A stretch of DNA of 53,564 bases from assembly GCA_945901085.1 (NCBI GenBank), contig CAMDJV010000026.1, positions 1 through 53,564 of the forward strand, written 5' to 3'. Below the pieces are notes generated by a model. The model was given only the letters and a program-made list of their open reading frames with translations. It made no database searches and was not told the DNA's origin. Positions 36,393-44,737 of this stretch are shown here, one piece after another (position 1 is the stretch's first letter; every line of letters begins with the position of its first letter). Made by a program: the position numbers and the translations under genes. The DNA is from Rhodovarius crocodyli. GTDB lineage: Bacteria; Pseudomonadota; Alphaproteobacteria; Acetobacterales; Acetobacteraceae.

Positions 36393-37928
36393 TCACATTG
36401 TCGCGCCCAGCACCCAGGGGGCGAATTCCGCATCGCCAAAGCCCAGCGCCTCGCTTTTCGTCGGCGCCCCGCTCGCCGTGGCCAGCATGTGGCGGAAAAT
36501 CCGCTCGCCGCATTCGGCCACGCTCTCCGCCCCCTCCAGCACCGTGCCGCAATTGATGTCCATATCCTCCTCCATATGGCGGAAGATGGTCGAATTCGTC
36601 GCCAGCTTCAGCGAAGGCGCCGGCTTGCAGCCAAAGACGCTGCCGCGGCCGGTGGTGAAGCACATCAGGTTCGCACCCCCCGCCACCTGGCCGGTCGCCC
36701 CCACCGGGTCATAGCCCGGCGTGTCCATGAAGACGAAGCCCTTCGCCGTCACCGGCTCGGCATATCCCACCACATCGACGAGGTTGGTCGTGCCCGCCTT
36801 CGCCATGGCGCCCAGGGATTTTTCCAGGATGGTGGTCAGCCCGCCGGCCTTATTGCCGGGCGAGGGGTTGGCGTTCATCTCCGCCCCCTCGCGCGCGGTG
36901 TAATCCTCCCACCACTTCATTACCCCCACCAGCTTCTCGCCCACCTCGCGTGAGACGGCGCGCCGCGTCAACAAATGTTCGGCACCATAGGTTTCCGGGC
37001 TTTCCGAGAGAATCACCGTGCCGCCCTGCGCCACCACCAGGTCACTGGCCGCACCCAGCGCGGTATTGGCCGAAATGCCGGAATACCCGTCCGAGCCGCC
37101 GCATTGCAGCGCCACGCAGAGTTCGCTGGCCGGCACCGCCACCCGGGTCACCGCATTGGCCTCGGCCAGCACCTCCCGCACGAAGCCGATACCGGCCTCC
37201 ACCGTCTTGCGGGTGCCGCCGGCCTCCTGAATGGTCAGCGTGCGCAGGCGGCCGGCCAGGCGCTGCTCCTCCAGCATGCCGCCCAATTGGTTCACCTCGC
37301 AGCCCAGGCCAATGGCGATGACATGGGAAAAATTCGGGTGCCGCGCAAAGCCAGCCAGCACCCGGCGGAGAACCCGCAGCGGCTCCTTCTCGGTCATGCC
37401 GCAGCCGGTCTTGTGGGTGAGTGCCACCACGCCATCGACCTGGGCGTAATCGGCCAGCGGGTCATGCCCGTCGCCGAAGGGGTTTTTGGTGAAGGCGCGG
37501 GCGATCAGGTCCGCCACATGAGCGGAGCAATTCACGCTGGTGATGATGCCAATGTGATTGCGCGTGGCCACCCTTCCATCGGCGCGGCGGATGCCCTGAA
37601 ACACCTCCGGCACCTCGGCCAGCACCGTCGCCCTGGCATCCACCCCCCAGGCGTAATCGCGGGCGAAATCGCCCATCGCCATATTGTGGGTATGCACCCA
37701 TTCCCCCGGCGCGATGGGCTGGGTGGCGAAGCCGATGATCTGGCCATAGCGGCGCACCGCCTCGCCCGGGGCATGGCCCATCACCGCCACCTTGTGCCCG
37801 GCCGGCACCCGCCCACGGGCCACGATATTGGGCCCAACCGGCGTGCCTGGCGGCAGGGCTGCGCGGGCAATGACCACGCCATCCTGCTCATGCAGCCGGA
37901 TGACGGGCGGGGCGGTGATGCTGTCCAT
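36393..37928 (-). CDS. Altronate/galactarate dehydratase family (UxaA) protein
   Basis: A 511-residue lyase of the UxaA family, which dehydrates sugar acids using iron. The N-terminal SAF domain (DGVVIARAALPPGTPVG) is fused to the catalytic domain, which shows RNHIGIITSVNCSAHVAD, HKTGCGM, GLGCEVNQ and LQCGGSDGYSGISANTALG. The start at 37928 follows a strong GGAGGAA site, whereas the same frame stays open far upstream without meaning. Altronate, galactarate and related sulfo- or C4-acids are all possible substrates. It is divergent from an M20 peptidase gene, with about 195 bases between the starts. Confidence 0.88.
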   Translation of the reverse strand: MDSITAPPVIRLHEQDGVVIARAALPPGTPVGPNIVARGRVPAGHKVAVMGHAPGEAVRRYGQIIGFATQPIAPGEWVHTHNMAMGDFARDYAWGVDARATVLAEVPEVFQGIRRADGRVATRNHIGIITSVNCSAHVADLIARAFTKNPFGDGHDPLADYAQVDGVVALTHKTGCGMTEKEPLRVLRRVLAGFARHPNFSHVIAIGLGCEVNQLGGMLEEQRLAGRLRTLTIQEAGGTRKTVEAGIGFVREVLAEANAVTRVAVPASELCVALQCGGSDGYSGISANTALGAASDLVVAQGGTVILSESPETYGAEHLLTRRAVSREVGEKLVGVMKWWEDYTAREGAEMNANPSPGNKAGGLTTILEKSLGAMAKAGTTNLVDVVGYAEPVTAKGFVFMDTPGYDPVGATGQVAGGANLMCFTTGRGSVFGCKPAPSLKLATNSTIFRHMEEDMDINCGTVLEGAESVAECGERIFRHMLATASGAPTKSEALGFGDAEFAPWVLGATM

Positions 37929-38123
37929 GATGGTTCCTCCTGTTCGCGCAGCGTAACCCGCGATTGCGGGGCTGTCTCTCGGGCGGGCCTCGACATTCGC
38001 CGCTGGAGCATGATGATGGCCCCCTCCGCCACACCCAAATCTGGGGGTATTTCGCCTGTTCACCGCCATTCGCCGCAGCGCGGCACAGCTTGATGTCACC
38101 ACGACGCCGGGCGGGTGGGCGCG

Positions 38124-39344
38124 ATGAGCGGCCCCCAGGAAGAGGTTGCGCGCATCGCGGCCCATCCGCGCTTCGCCACCGCCCGCGCCACCATGCGCGC
38201 CGAGCATGGCCGCACCGTCGAGGATATCATCCGCCTGACCGAAATCCCCGCACCGCCCTTCGCCGAGGAGGCGCGGGCCGCGGCCTATCTCGCCATGCTG
38301 CACGCGCATGGGCTGGAGGAGGTGGAGCAGGATGAGGTGGGCAATGTGATGGGCCGCCGGCGCGGCTTCGGCAATGGCGAGACCCTGGTGGTCGCCGCCC
38401 ATCTCGACACCGTCTTCCCCGCCGGCACCGATGTGACGGTGCGCCGCGAGGGCACCAGGCTCTTCGCCCCCGGCGTGGGCGATGACACCCGCAGCCTGGC
38501 GGTCAACCTGGCATTTCTGCGGGCGATGGATGCGGCCGGCATTCGCACCCGGGCCGATATTCTCTTCGTGGGCGATGTGGGCGAGGAGGGGCTGGGCGAT
38601 TTGCGCGGCGTGCGCCACCTCTTCACCCAGGGCCGCCACGCCGGAAAGATCGACGGGTTCTTGACCGTGGACAGCCCGGAGGTGGAGCGCATCGTCACCG
38701 GTGGCGTGGGCTCCAAGCGGTTTCGCGTCCTCTTCCGGGGCCCAGGCGGGCATAGCTTTGGCGCCTTCGGGCTGGTCAATCCGATGTATGCCATGGCGCT
38801 GGCGGCCACGGGCATTGGCCACATCACGGTGCCACGCCAGCCGGTGACGACGCATTGCGTCTCCATCGTCTCCGGCGGCACCTCGGTGAATGCGATTCCC
38901 AATGAGGTGCGGATGGAGGTCGATCTGCGCTCCCGCTCGGCCGAGGAACTGGCGCGGCTGGAGCGTGAATTCCACCGCATCGTCACCGAGGCGGTGGCCG
39001 AGGAAAACGCGGTGCGCGATGGGCGGGACGGCCCGGTGACGGCGCAGATCATCGCCATTGGTGACCGCCCGGCGGGCGAGACGGATGCGGCCTCGCCCAT
39101 GGTGCAGGCCGCCACCGCCGCCGTCGCCCATCACGGCTACAAGGTAAGCTATGAGGATAGCAGCACCGACGCCAATATCCCCATGAGCCTGGGCATTCCA
39201 GCGCTGCGCATTGGCAGCGGTGGGCGCGGCGGGCGGGCGCATAGCCTCGATGAATGGATCGATGTGGAGGAGGAGGAGAGCCTGCGCGGCATGGCCGCCA
39301 GCCTGCTCACCATTCTGGCCGTAGCGGGGGTGGAGCTGGACTGA
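38124..39344 (+). CDS. M20-family metallopeptidase
   Basis: A 406-residue di-zinc peptidase or deacylase. Metal ligands visible are H93 and D95 (AAHLDTVFP), D120 (GVGDDTRSL) and E154-E155 (VGEEGLGDL). The dimerisation domain carries GPGGHSFGAFG, and the last ligand is the histidine in RAHSLDEWID. M20 members cleave tripeptides or N-acyl amino acids; no specific type can be assigned. I chose the ATG at 38124 over a GTG three codons earlier. It is divergent from the UxaA-family gene. Confidence 0.88.
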   Translation: MSGPQEEVARIAAHPRFATARATMRAEHGRTVEDIIRLTEIPAPPFAEEARAAAYLAMLHAHGLEEVEQDEVGNVMGRRRGFGNGETLVVAAHLDTVFPAGTDVTVRREGTRLFAPGVGDDTRSLAVNLAFLRAMDAAGIRTRADILFVGDVGEEGLGDLRGVRHLFTQGRHAGKIDGFLTVDSPEVERIVTGGVGSKRFRVLFRGPGGHSFGAFGLVNPMYAMALAATGIGHITVPRQPVTTHCVSIVSGGTSVNAIPNEVRMEVDLRSRSAEELARLEREFHRIVTEAVAEENAVRDGRDGPVTAQIIAIGDRPAGETDAASPMVQAATAAVAHHGYKVSYEDSSTDANIPMSLGIPALRIGSGGRGGRAHSLDEWIDVEEEESLRGMAASLLTILAVAGVELD

Positions 39345-39423
39345 GAGGGCCGCTTGCGCTGGATCAAAGCCGCTTGCATCCCGCCCCGCTAGCCTCCCGC
39401 AAAGCCGCCGAGGGGAGGACGCC

Positions 39424-39846
39424 ATGCCCAACCGCCATCTGGTCGATCTGGTGCGCGACCAACACCCCTTGACCATGCCGCCCGATGGCAGCGTGGCAGA
39501 GGCCTGTGCTGCCATGCATCGCCGCCGGGTGGGTGCCATGCTGGTGGTGGATGAGGCACATCACCTGCTGGGCATCTTCACCGGGCGCGATGCGCTGCGC
39601 TGCCTGGCCGAGCACGCCAATCCCGGCAGCATGCCGCTGCGCGCGGTGATGACGGCCAATCCCTGCACCATGGAGACCTCCAGCAACGCCATGGATGCGC
39701 TGCGGCTGCTCAATGATGCCGGCATCCGGCACCTGCCCATCGTCGATCACGGCAAGCTGATGGGCATCGTGTCACGCTATGATTTCCGCCAGATGGAGCA
39801 TCGGCGGCTGGATGAGGAAAGCGGCTTCTTCGAATCGCTGCGATAG
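39424..39846 (+). CDS. CBS-domain pair protein
   Basis: A 140-residue protein made of two CBS domains (about 8-62 and 72-130), with the typical pattern DGSVAEACAAMHRRRVGAML then LGIFTGRDALRCL, and a second copy LRLLNDAGIRHLPIVD with MGIVSRYDFRQ. CBS pairs bind adenosine nucleotides and act as energy sensors. There is no other domain, so it should act as a regulator of a partner protein. GGAGGA precedes the ATG. It is followed by the CoA-binding protein gene on the same strand. Confidence 0.9.
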   Translation: MPNRHLVDLVRDQHPLTMPPDGSVAEACAAMHRRRVGAMLVVDEAHHLLGIFTGRDALRCLAEHANPGSMPLRAVMTANPCTMETSSNAMDALRLLNDAGIRHLPIVDHGKLMGIVSRYDFRQMEHRRLDEESGFFESLR

Positions 39847-39907
39847 CCACGCCCCCAGCCGGGGCGCCTGGCTGGACAATGCCGCCATCCTGCCCGACGC
39901 TTTGCCC

Positions 39908-40348
39908 ATGAGCATGACCGAGGCCACCAACCCACCCGATGAGGTGATCGCCGCATTGCTGCGCCGGCGGCCGCGCGTGGCGCTGGTCGGCGCATCGGAC
40001 AAGCCCAATCGGCCGAGCTTTGGCGTGATGCGCTTTCTGCTGGAACACGGCTTTGACGTGGTGCCGGTCAATCCACTGCTGGCCGGGGGCGTGATTCAGG
40101 GCCAGATGGTGGTGGCGGGCCTCGCCGAGGCCGGGGCGCTCGACATGGTCGATGTCTTCCGACGCAGCGAGGATACCGGCCCTGTGGTCGAGGAGGCGTG
40201 GCAGCTGGGCGCGCAGGCGGTGTGGCTGCAGCTTGGCGTCGTCAATGCGGCCGCCGCCATAGCCGCCCGGGCAGCCGGTGCGCTGATGATTCAGGACCGC
40301 TGCCCCGCCATCGAATGGCCACGCCTGGGCTTGTCCGATAGCCCCTGA
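39908..40348 (+). CDS. CoA-binding domain protein (YccU-like)
   Basis: A 146-residue protein with a single CoA-binding Rossmann domain. Family segments are RVALVGASDKPNRPSFGVMR, VVPVNPLL, AVWLQLGVVN and the terminal DRCPAIEWPRL. This domain is found alone in YccU-type proteins and fused in acyl-CoA synthetases; the free form has no settled function. The start is uncertain: ATGs at 39908 and 39914 are equally placed, and neither has a clear ribosome binding site. It is adjacent to the CBS protein and convergent with the phasin gene. Confidence 0.82.
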   Translation: MSMTEATNPPDEVIAALLRRRPRVALVGASDKPNRPSFGVMRFLLEHGFDVVPVNPLLAGGVIQGQMVVAGLAEAGALDMVDVFRRSEDTGPVVEEAWQLGAQAVWLQLGVVNAAAAIAARAAGALMIQDRCPAIEWPRLGLSDSP

Positions 40349-40367
40349 ACCGCCGCGGCGGGGCTGT

Positions 40368-40766
40368 TCAGCGCGATTGCGTGGCCTCGCCATCGGCCGA
40401 GCGACGGGAGGCTGCCGGGCGTGGGCGCATCGCCGCAGCCGCCTCGGGCGCCTCCTCGGTGGAAGCGGCCGGGCTCTGGGGGGGCATGGCCTCCGCGGGC
40501 GGCTGAGCCTGCATCGCGCGGGCCATCACATCGCTGAACTGGCGGGCGGTTTCGCTGATGAAGGCCATCTGCTGGGCGAAGAGATCCTGCAGCGATTCGC
40601 ATTGCGCCAGGGCCTGCAAATGCTGGGCATGGGCCTGCAACCGCTGGCCGGTGAAGCGCAGGGAATGTGAGGACAGGGCCTGGGCCATAGTCGCGATCAT
40701 CAAGGGCGAGGTCGCGAAAACCGTCACGCTGGATTGCGGCTGGGCGGGCTGGTTCGGGGGGGCCAT
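40368..40766 (-). CDS. Phasin-like protein
   Basis: A 132-residue, largely helical protein whose centre (ESLQDLFAQQMAFISETARQ followed by FSDVMARAMQ) matches the phasin signature of proteins that coat polyhydroxyalkanoate granules. The C-terminal third is Pro/Ala-rich and probably disordered, ending in basic residues. I chose the ATG at 40766, preceded by TTGGAGTT. It is divergent from the DUF2076 gene. No polymer synthase gene is in the window, so a granule role is inferred from the domain only. Confidence 0.75.
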   Translation of the reverse strand: MAPPNQPAQPQSSVTVFATSPLMIATMAQALSSHSLRFTGQRLQAHAQHLQALAQCESLQDLFAQQMAFISETARQFSDVMARAMQAQPPAEAMPPQSPAASTEEAPEAAAAMRPRPAASRRSADGEATQSR

Positions 40767-40991
40767 GATTTTAACTCCAACAGAAAAACCCATGCTACGC
40801 CCGCTGCCCATCGCATTCGCATCACATCCACGCGTGGCGGCCGCCGCGCCGCACCATGTGAAGTGCCCCAGCCGGCGAATATGACAAACTGCATCCCCGC
40901 TTGAATCCCGCAGTGAGATGCGCCACATGGTCCGATGAACGGGATTTAACATTTCCCGGTTTCGCAACCGCCAGAGGAACACCCAGGTCCC

Positions 40992-41744
40992 ATGACCGAC
41001 GACGAGCGCCGCATCATCTCCGAATACGTCCAGCGCGTGGCCGGCGCCGCGCAGCCGGCAGCCGCCAGCGCCTCCCCCTGGGGCGGGCGGGCGCCCTCCG
41101 TGGCCCCCACGCCGCAATTGCCGCCGGTGGATCGCGAGGCCGATGCCATGATCGCCCAGCTCTTCCAGCAATATCCCGAGGCGCGCTACCGCATCACCCA
41201 GACCGCCTTTGTGCAGGAGCACGCGCTGGTTCAGGCGCAGAACCGCATCCAGGAGCTGGAATGGGAGGTGGAGAATGCCAGCCGCCAGGCCCAGGCCGCC
41301 AATTCCCGCGGCTTTCTGGGCTTTGGTGGCAGCCGCCCCGCGGCGATGCCACCGCGGCCCATGCCGCAATATCCGCCCGGCTATAATGCCCAGGCGCTGC
41401 AGGGCCGCCAGGGCCCGGGCTTCCTCGGCACCGCCATGATGACCGCGGCGGGCGTCGCCGGCGGCATGGTGCTGGGCAATATGCTGATGAATGCCTTCTC
41501 GGGCGGCGGCGCAGCGCAAGCGGCTTCTGCCGCAGCGGCCACCGGCGCTGGCGCCTTCGGGCAGGAGGCGGTGCCAACCGCCTCGGCCTGGACCGACCCT
41601 GGCGCGGCCTCGGGCTGGGGCAGCCCGGCCAGCGATGCCGGCGGCAGCTCCCAGCAGGATGCCGCAGGCGCCTATGATAATGGCGGCAATGATGCCTCGG
41701 GCGGCAATGATGACGCATCGGGCGGCTACGACGAGGAAAACTGA
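40992..41744 (+). CDS. DUF2076 family protein
   Basis: A 250-residue protein of the DUF2076 group (periplasmic ligand-binding sensor-like in annotation, function unproven). The N-terminal part has the signature DREADAMIAQLFQQYPEARY then ITQTAFVQEHALVQAQNRIQ, with a coiled-coil tendency and RGFLGFGGSRP. A hydrophobic Gly/Ala segment (FLGTAMMTAAGVAGGMVLGN) may enter the membrane. The C-terminus is low complexity (Gly, Ser, Asn, Asp). It is followed by a clear terminator at 41769-41800. Confidence 0.82.
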   Translation: MTDDERRIISEYVQRVAGAAQPAAASASPWGGRAPSVAPTPQLPPVDREADAMIAQLFQQYPEARYRITQTAFVQEHALVQAQNRIQELEWEVENASRQAQAANSRGFLGFGGSRPAAMPPRPMPQYPPGYNAQALQGRQGPGFLGTAMMTAAGVAGGMVLGNMLMNAFSGGGAAQAASAAAATGAGAFGQEAVPTASAWTDPGAASGWGSPASDAGGSSQQDAAGAYDNGGNDASGGNDDASGGYDEEN

Positions 41745-41768
41745 GCCACCCCACAGGGTGGATTCAGC

Positions 41769-41800
41769 GCCGCGAGGGGGCAACCTCTCGCGGCTTTTTT
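41769..41800 (+). terminator. Rho-independent terminator after DUF2076 gene
   Basis: GCCGCGAG and CTCGCGGC form a perfect 8-base stem around a 10-base loop, followed directly by six T residues at 41795-41800. It ends at the stop of the convergent zinc-ribbon gene. Confidence 0.85.
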
Positions 41801-42206
41801 ATGCCCCGAGCAGCCGGTAAAGCCGGGCGATGGGCGGCCAAATCTCGGTCATCCTCGCCCGCTCGGCCCAGAGAAAATAAACGCCCCAGGCGACCAGGCA
41901 GAGCGAGGCAAGCCAGGCCAGGCGCAGCAAAAGCGGGCCGTGCAGGCTCTCGGGTTCGGCTGGCGGTGGCGGTGGCGGTTCAACCAGGCGCGATGGCGGC
42001 GGCAGGGCGATGGGCTGACGAGGGGGCGGGAGTGTTGGCTCGGGCTGGGCTGCGGGCAGTTCTGGCTTCGGCAGCGCCGCCCCGGGGGGCAGCGGGCGGG
42101 CGAACCATTCATGCGCGCAACGGGCGCAATGCATCATCCGCCCCTCACCGATCATGCTGTCGGGCACGCTGTAGATCGCTGCACAGGCGGGACAGGCGAG
42201 TTGCAT
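41799..42206 (-). CDS. MJ0042-type zinc-ribbon membrane protein
   Basis: A 135-residue protein. The N-terminal zinc ribbon (MQLACPACAAIYSVPDSMIG, then MMHCARCAHEWFA) has the CxxC...CxxC spacing of the MJ0042 family. A Pro-rich linker follows (residues about 40-95), then one transmembrane helix near the C-terminus (LLLRLAWLASLCLVAWGVYF). Such proteins are probably cytoplasmic-facing zinc sensors or adaptors in the inner membrane; the function is unknown. I chose the ATG at 42206. It is divergent from ftsE. Confidence 0.85.
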   Translation of the reverse strand: MQLACPACAAIYSVPDSMIGEGRMMHCARCAHEWFARPLPPGAALPKPELPAAQPEPTLPPPRQPIALPPPSRLVEPPPPPPAEPESLHGPLLLRLAWLASLCLVAWGVYFLWAERARMTEIWPPIARLYRLLGA

Positions 42207-42313
42207 CAGGCCTCGGGATGAATTTGAGGCTGTTTGCCTGAAAGCCAGGGCAATGCGCAACCATTGCCGACAGCCGGCTTGGCGAAGCGCCGCCAGCACT
42301 GGCACAAGGCTGC

Positions 42314-42976
42314 ATGGTCAGGCTGGACAACATCACCCTGCGCTACCGCCCAAATGCCACCCCGGCGCTCAATGGGGTGGATTGCCACCTCGCCGCCGGC
42401 AGCTTCAGTTGGCTGATGGGGCCATCGGGCGCCGGAAAATCCTCCTTCCTCAAGCTGTTGCACCTGGCCGTGCGGCCCAGCGCCGGGCAACTCCATGTGA
42501 TGGGCCGCGCCATCCACACCGCGCGGCGGCAGGAATTGCCAGGGCTGCGCCGGCGCATTGGCGTGGTGTTCCAGGATTTCCGCCTGCTGCCGCATCTCGA
42601 TGTGCTGGAAAATGTCGCCCTGCCGCTGCGCATCGCCGGCCGGGGCGAGCGGCAATTGCTGGCCGACGCCACCGAAATGCTGCGCTGGGTCGGCCTGGGT
42701 GAACGGCTGAAGGCCCGGCCCGAGGAATTATCCGGCGGCGAGCAGCAACGCGTCGCCCTGGCCCGCGCCGTGGTCGCCCGCCCCGCCCTGCTGCTGGCCG
42801 ATGAGCCGACCAGCAACCTCGATGAGGCACAATCCCGCCGCGTGGTGGCGCTGCTGCAGCAAATGCACCGGCTGGGCAGCACCGTGGTGGTGGCCACCCA
42901 TAATCAATGGCTGGCGGAGGAAAACCCCGCCGCCATGCTGCGGCTGGAAGCGGGGAGGCTGGTCGAGCATGGCTGA
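42314..42976 (+). CDS. ftsE: Cell division ATP-binding protein FtsE
   Basis: The ATPase of the FtsEX complex, which controls cell-wall hydrolases at the division site. The 220-residue protein has Walker A GPSGAGKS at 36-43, the signature [14 protein letters not shown], Walker [13 protein letters not shown], and the His loop VATHNQWL. The stop overlaps the ftsX start by 8 bases, which fixes the assignment. Confidence 0.94.
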   Translation: MVRLDNITLRYRPNATPALNGVDCHLAAGSFSWLMGPSGAGKSSFLKLLHLAVRPSAGQLHVMGRAIHTARRQELPGLRRRIGVVFQDFRLLPHLDVLENVALPLRIAGRGERQLLADATEMLRWVGLGERLKARPEELSGGEQQRVALARAVVARPALLLADEPTSNLDEAQSRRVVALLQQMHRLGSTVVVATHNQWLAEENPAAMLRLEAGRLVEHG

Positions 42977-43817
42977 ACGCACACCGCGCACCCGTGGCCG
43001 CGACCCGCTCGGCCTCAAGCGCGCCATGGCGGACCGTCTGCTGCCCGGGCTGGTGGCGGCCATGGCGCTGCTGGCAGCACTGGCTCTGGCCGGCGCCAAT
43101 GCCGCCGCCACCATGGCCAGCCGCTGGGAGGGCGGTGCCGCCGCCGCCATGATGGTGCAATTGCCCCGCAGCATTGCCGTGGCACCGGCCGCCTCCCGCC
43201 TGGCCGCCCTGCCCGGCGTGGCCGAGGCCATCCCGCTGGACCATGACCGCCTGGCCGCCCTGCTACGCCCCTGGCTGGGCGATGCCTCCGGCCTGCCGCT
43301 ACCGGGGATGATTGAACTGCGCCTGACCAGCCTCGGCCCCGCCTCCCTCGCCCTGCCGGCGGCGATTGAGGCCACCATCCCCGGCGCGCAGGTGGAGGCG
43401 CATGGCGTCTGGGTCGCGCGGCTCTCGGCGCTGGCGCGCAGCCTGCAGGCCCTGGCCTGGCTGGTGCTGGCGCTAGTGGCCGGTGTGGCAGCGGCGATGG
43501 TGGCGGTGGCCACACGAGCCGGCATCGCCGCCCGGCGCGCCACCATCCTCATCCTGCATGACATGGGGGCGACGGATGGCACCATCGCGCGGCGATTCGC
43601 CGGGCGCATCGCCTGGCTGGCCGGGCTGGGGGCAGTGCTGGGTGCCGCCGCCGCCGCGCCCCTGCTATGGCTGCTGGGTGGGCTGGCGGCGCCGCTGCTC
43701 GGCGATACGCTCACAATGCCCTGGGCGGCCCTCGCCGCCCTCCCCCCGGCGGCGGCGGCCATTGCCTGGGCCACCGCCCATGCCGCCGTGCGGCTCTGGT
43801 TAAGGTCCTTGCCATGA
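42969..43817 (+). CDS. ftsX: Cell division protein FtsX
   Basis: The membrane partner of FtsE, 282 residues. A basic cytoplasmic N-terminus ([18 protein letters not shown]) is followed by one helix, an extracytoplasmic domain of about 130 residues, and three helices at the C-terminus, the FtsX topology. The conserved cytoplasmic-loop part ILILHDMGATDGTIARRFAG is the segment that contacts FtsE. The start lies inside the last codons of ftsE, and the stop overlaps the acyltransferase start (ATGA). Confidence 0.92.
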   Translation: MAERTPRTRGRDPLGLKRAMADRLLPGLVAAMALLAALALAGANAAATMASRWEGGAAAAMMVQLPRSIAVAPAASRLAALPGVAEAIPLDHDRLAALLRPWLGDASGLPLPGMIELRLTSLGPASLALPAAIEATIPGAQVEAHGVWVARLSALARSLQALAWLVLALVAGVAAAMVAVATRAGIAARRATILILHDMGATDGTIARRFAGRIAWLAGLGAVLGAAAAAPLLWLLGGLAAPLLGDTLTMPWAALAALPPAAAAIAWATAHAAVRLWLRSLP

Positions 43818-44521
43818 TGATTGTCTGGTTGCGTTCACTGCTGTTCAACCTAGGTTTTTATGGCTTCACCACGGTGACGGTGCTGACCTCCCTGCCCTTG
43901 CTGGCACTGCCACGCGGGGTGCTGCTCTGGGTGCTGCGCAGCTATACCTGGATCGTCGAGGCCATGCTGCGCGTGTTCTGCAACATTCGGGTGCAGGTCG
44001 AGGGGGCCGAGCATATCCCACCGGGTGCCGTGCTGATCGTCAGCAAACACGGTTCGGCCTTTGACACGGTGTTCTGGCTCAACCGCCTGCCGGACCCCTG
44101 CTACATCATGAAGATCGAGCTGATGCGCATCCCCGTCTGGGGCTGGATGGCGCGCAAATGCGAAATGGTGGGGGTGGACCGCGCCGGTGGCGGGGCGGCG
44201 CTGAAGAAAATGGTCCGCGAATGCCAGGCCGCCGCCACGGCCGGCCGGCAGATCGTGATCTACCCCGAGGGCACCCGCGCCGCCGCCGGCGCCACTGAGC
44301 CCTATCAGCCCGGCGTGGCCGCCATTGCCGGCGTGACGAAACTGCCGGTGGTGCCGGTGGCGACCAATTCAGCCCTGTTCTGGGGGCGCAATTCATTCCT
44401 GAAATTCCCCGGCACGATCCGGGTGAAGATTCTGCCGCCGCTGGAGCCAGGACTCAGCCGGGCGGCGCTGATGACGCGCCTTGAAGAGGTGATTGAGGGC
44501 GAGACGCGGGCAATGCTCTGA
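43814..44521 (+). CDS. plsC: 1-acyl-sn-glycerol-3-phosphate acyltransferase
   Basis: A membrane acyltransferase of 235 residues that makes phosphatidic acid in phospholipid synthesis. The catalytic HX4D motif is H79 to D84 (KHGSAFD), and the substrate-binding motif is IYPEGTRAAAG. An N-terminal hydrophobic stretch (VWLRSLLFNLGFYGFTTVTV) anchors it. The start overlaps the ftsX stop, so division and membrane synthesis genes share a transcript. It runs up to the second composite repeat. Confidence 0.93.
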   Translation: MMIVWLRSLLFNLGFYGFTTVTVLTSLPLLALPRGVLLWVLRSYTWIVEAMLRVFCNIRVQVEGAEHIPPGAVLIVSKHGSAFDTVFWLNRLPDPCYIMKIELMRIPVWGWMARKCEMVGVDRAGGGAALKKMVRECQAAATAGRQIVIYPEGTRAAAGATEPYQPGVAAIAGVTKLPVVPVATNSALFWGRNSFLKFPGTIRVKILPPLEPGLSRAALMTRLEEVIEGETRAML

Positions 44522-44559
44522 GGGGCTACTGAAAAATGGATCGCAGGGGGGGGTGACAA

Positions 44560-44718
44560 GATCGAGGGGCTTTGCCCCTCGAGCACCCCAGCAGGAAACT
44601 GAGTTTCCTGCACCTTCGTTAGATTTTTGATTTAATTATTTAAAATTCCAGGAAAATCGTCGACATATATGTCGGCCCTGGTGGGAGGGCGCTAAAGGGC
44701 AAAGCCCTTTCGCTCTTT
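44560..44718 (-). repeat. Composite intergenic repeat, copy 2
   Basis: Read on the minus strand this copy shows module A (AAAGAGCGAAAGGGCTTTGC, 44718 to 44699), an AT-rich core of about 80 bases, and module B. Module B holds a perfect 21-base palindrome (44591-44611, arms GCAGGAAACT) and the hairpin CGAGGGGC/GCCCCTCG at 44563-44581. A 14-base palindrome (CGACATATATGTCG, 44661-44674) sits next to module A, where copy 1 has a different palindrome. It lies between plsC and the convergent DsbA-like gene. Confidence 0.8.
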
Positions 44719-44737
44719 CCTCCCCCATCAGCGTTCT

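Noticed and set aside
36393-39539. A very long minus-strand open frame of 1048 codons.
   Set aside because: Only the part from 37928 down encodes the UxaA-family enzyme, with a strong ribosome binding site. The upstream 1.6 kb lies antisense to the M20 peptidase gene, has low-complexity His/Gly/Ala composition and no family features.
44560-44581. Hairpin after plsC read as a plus-strand terminator.
   Set aside because: The stem is strong, but no T run follows on the plus strand. It belongs to module B of the composite repeat on the minus strand.
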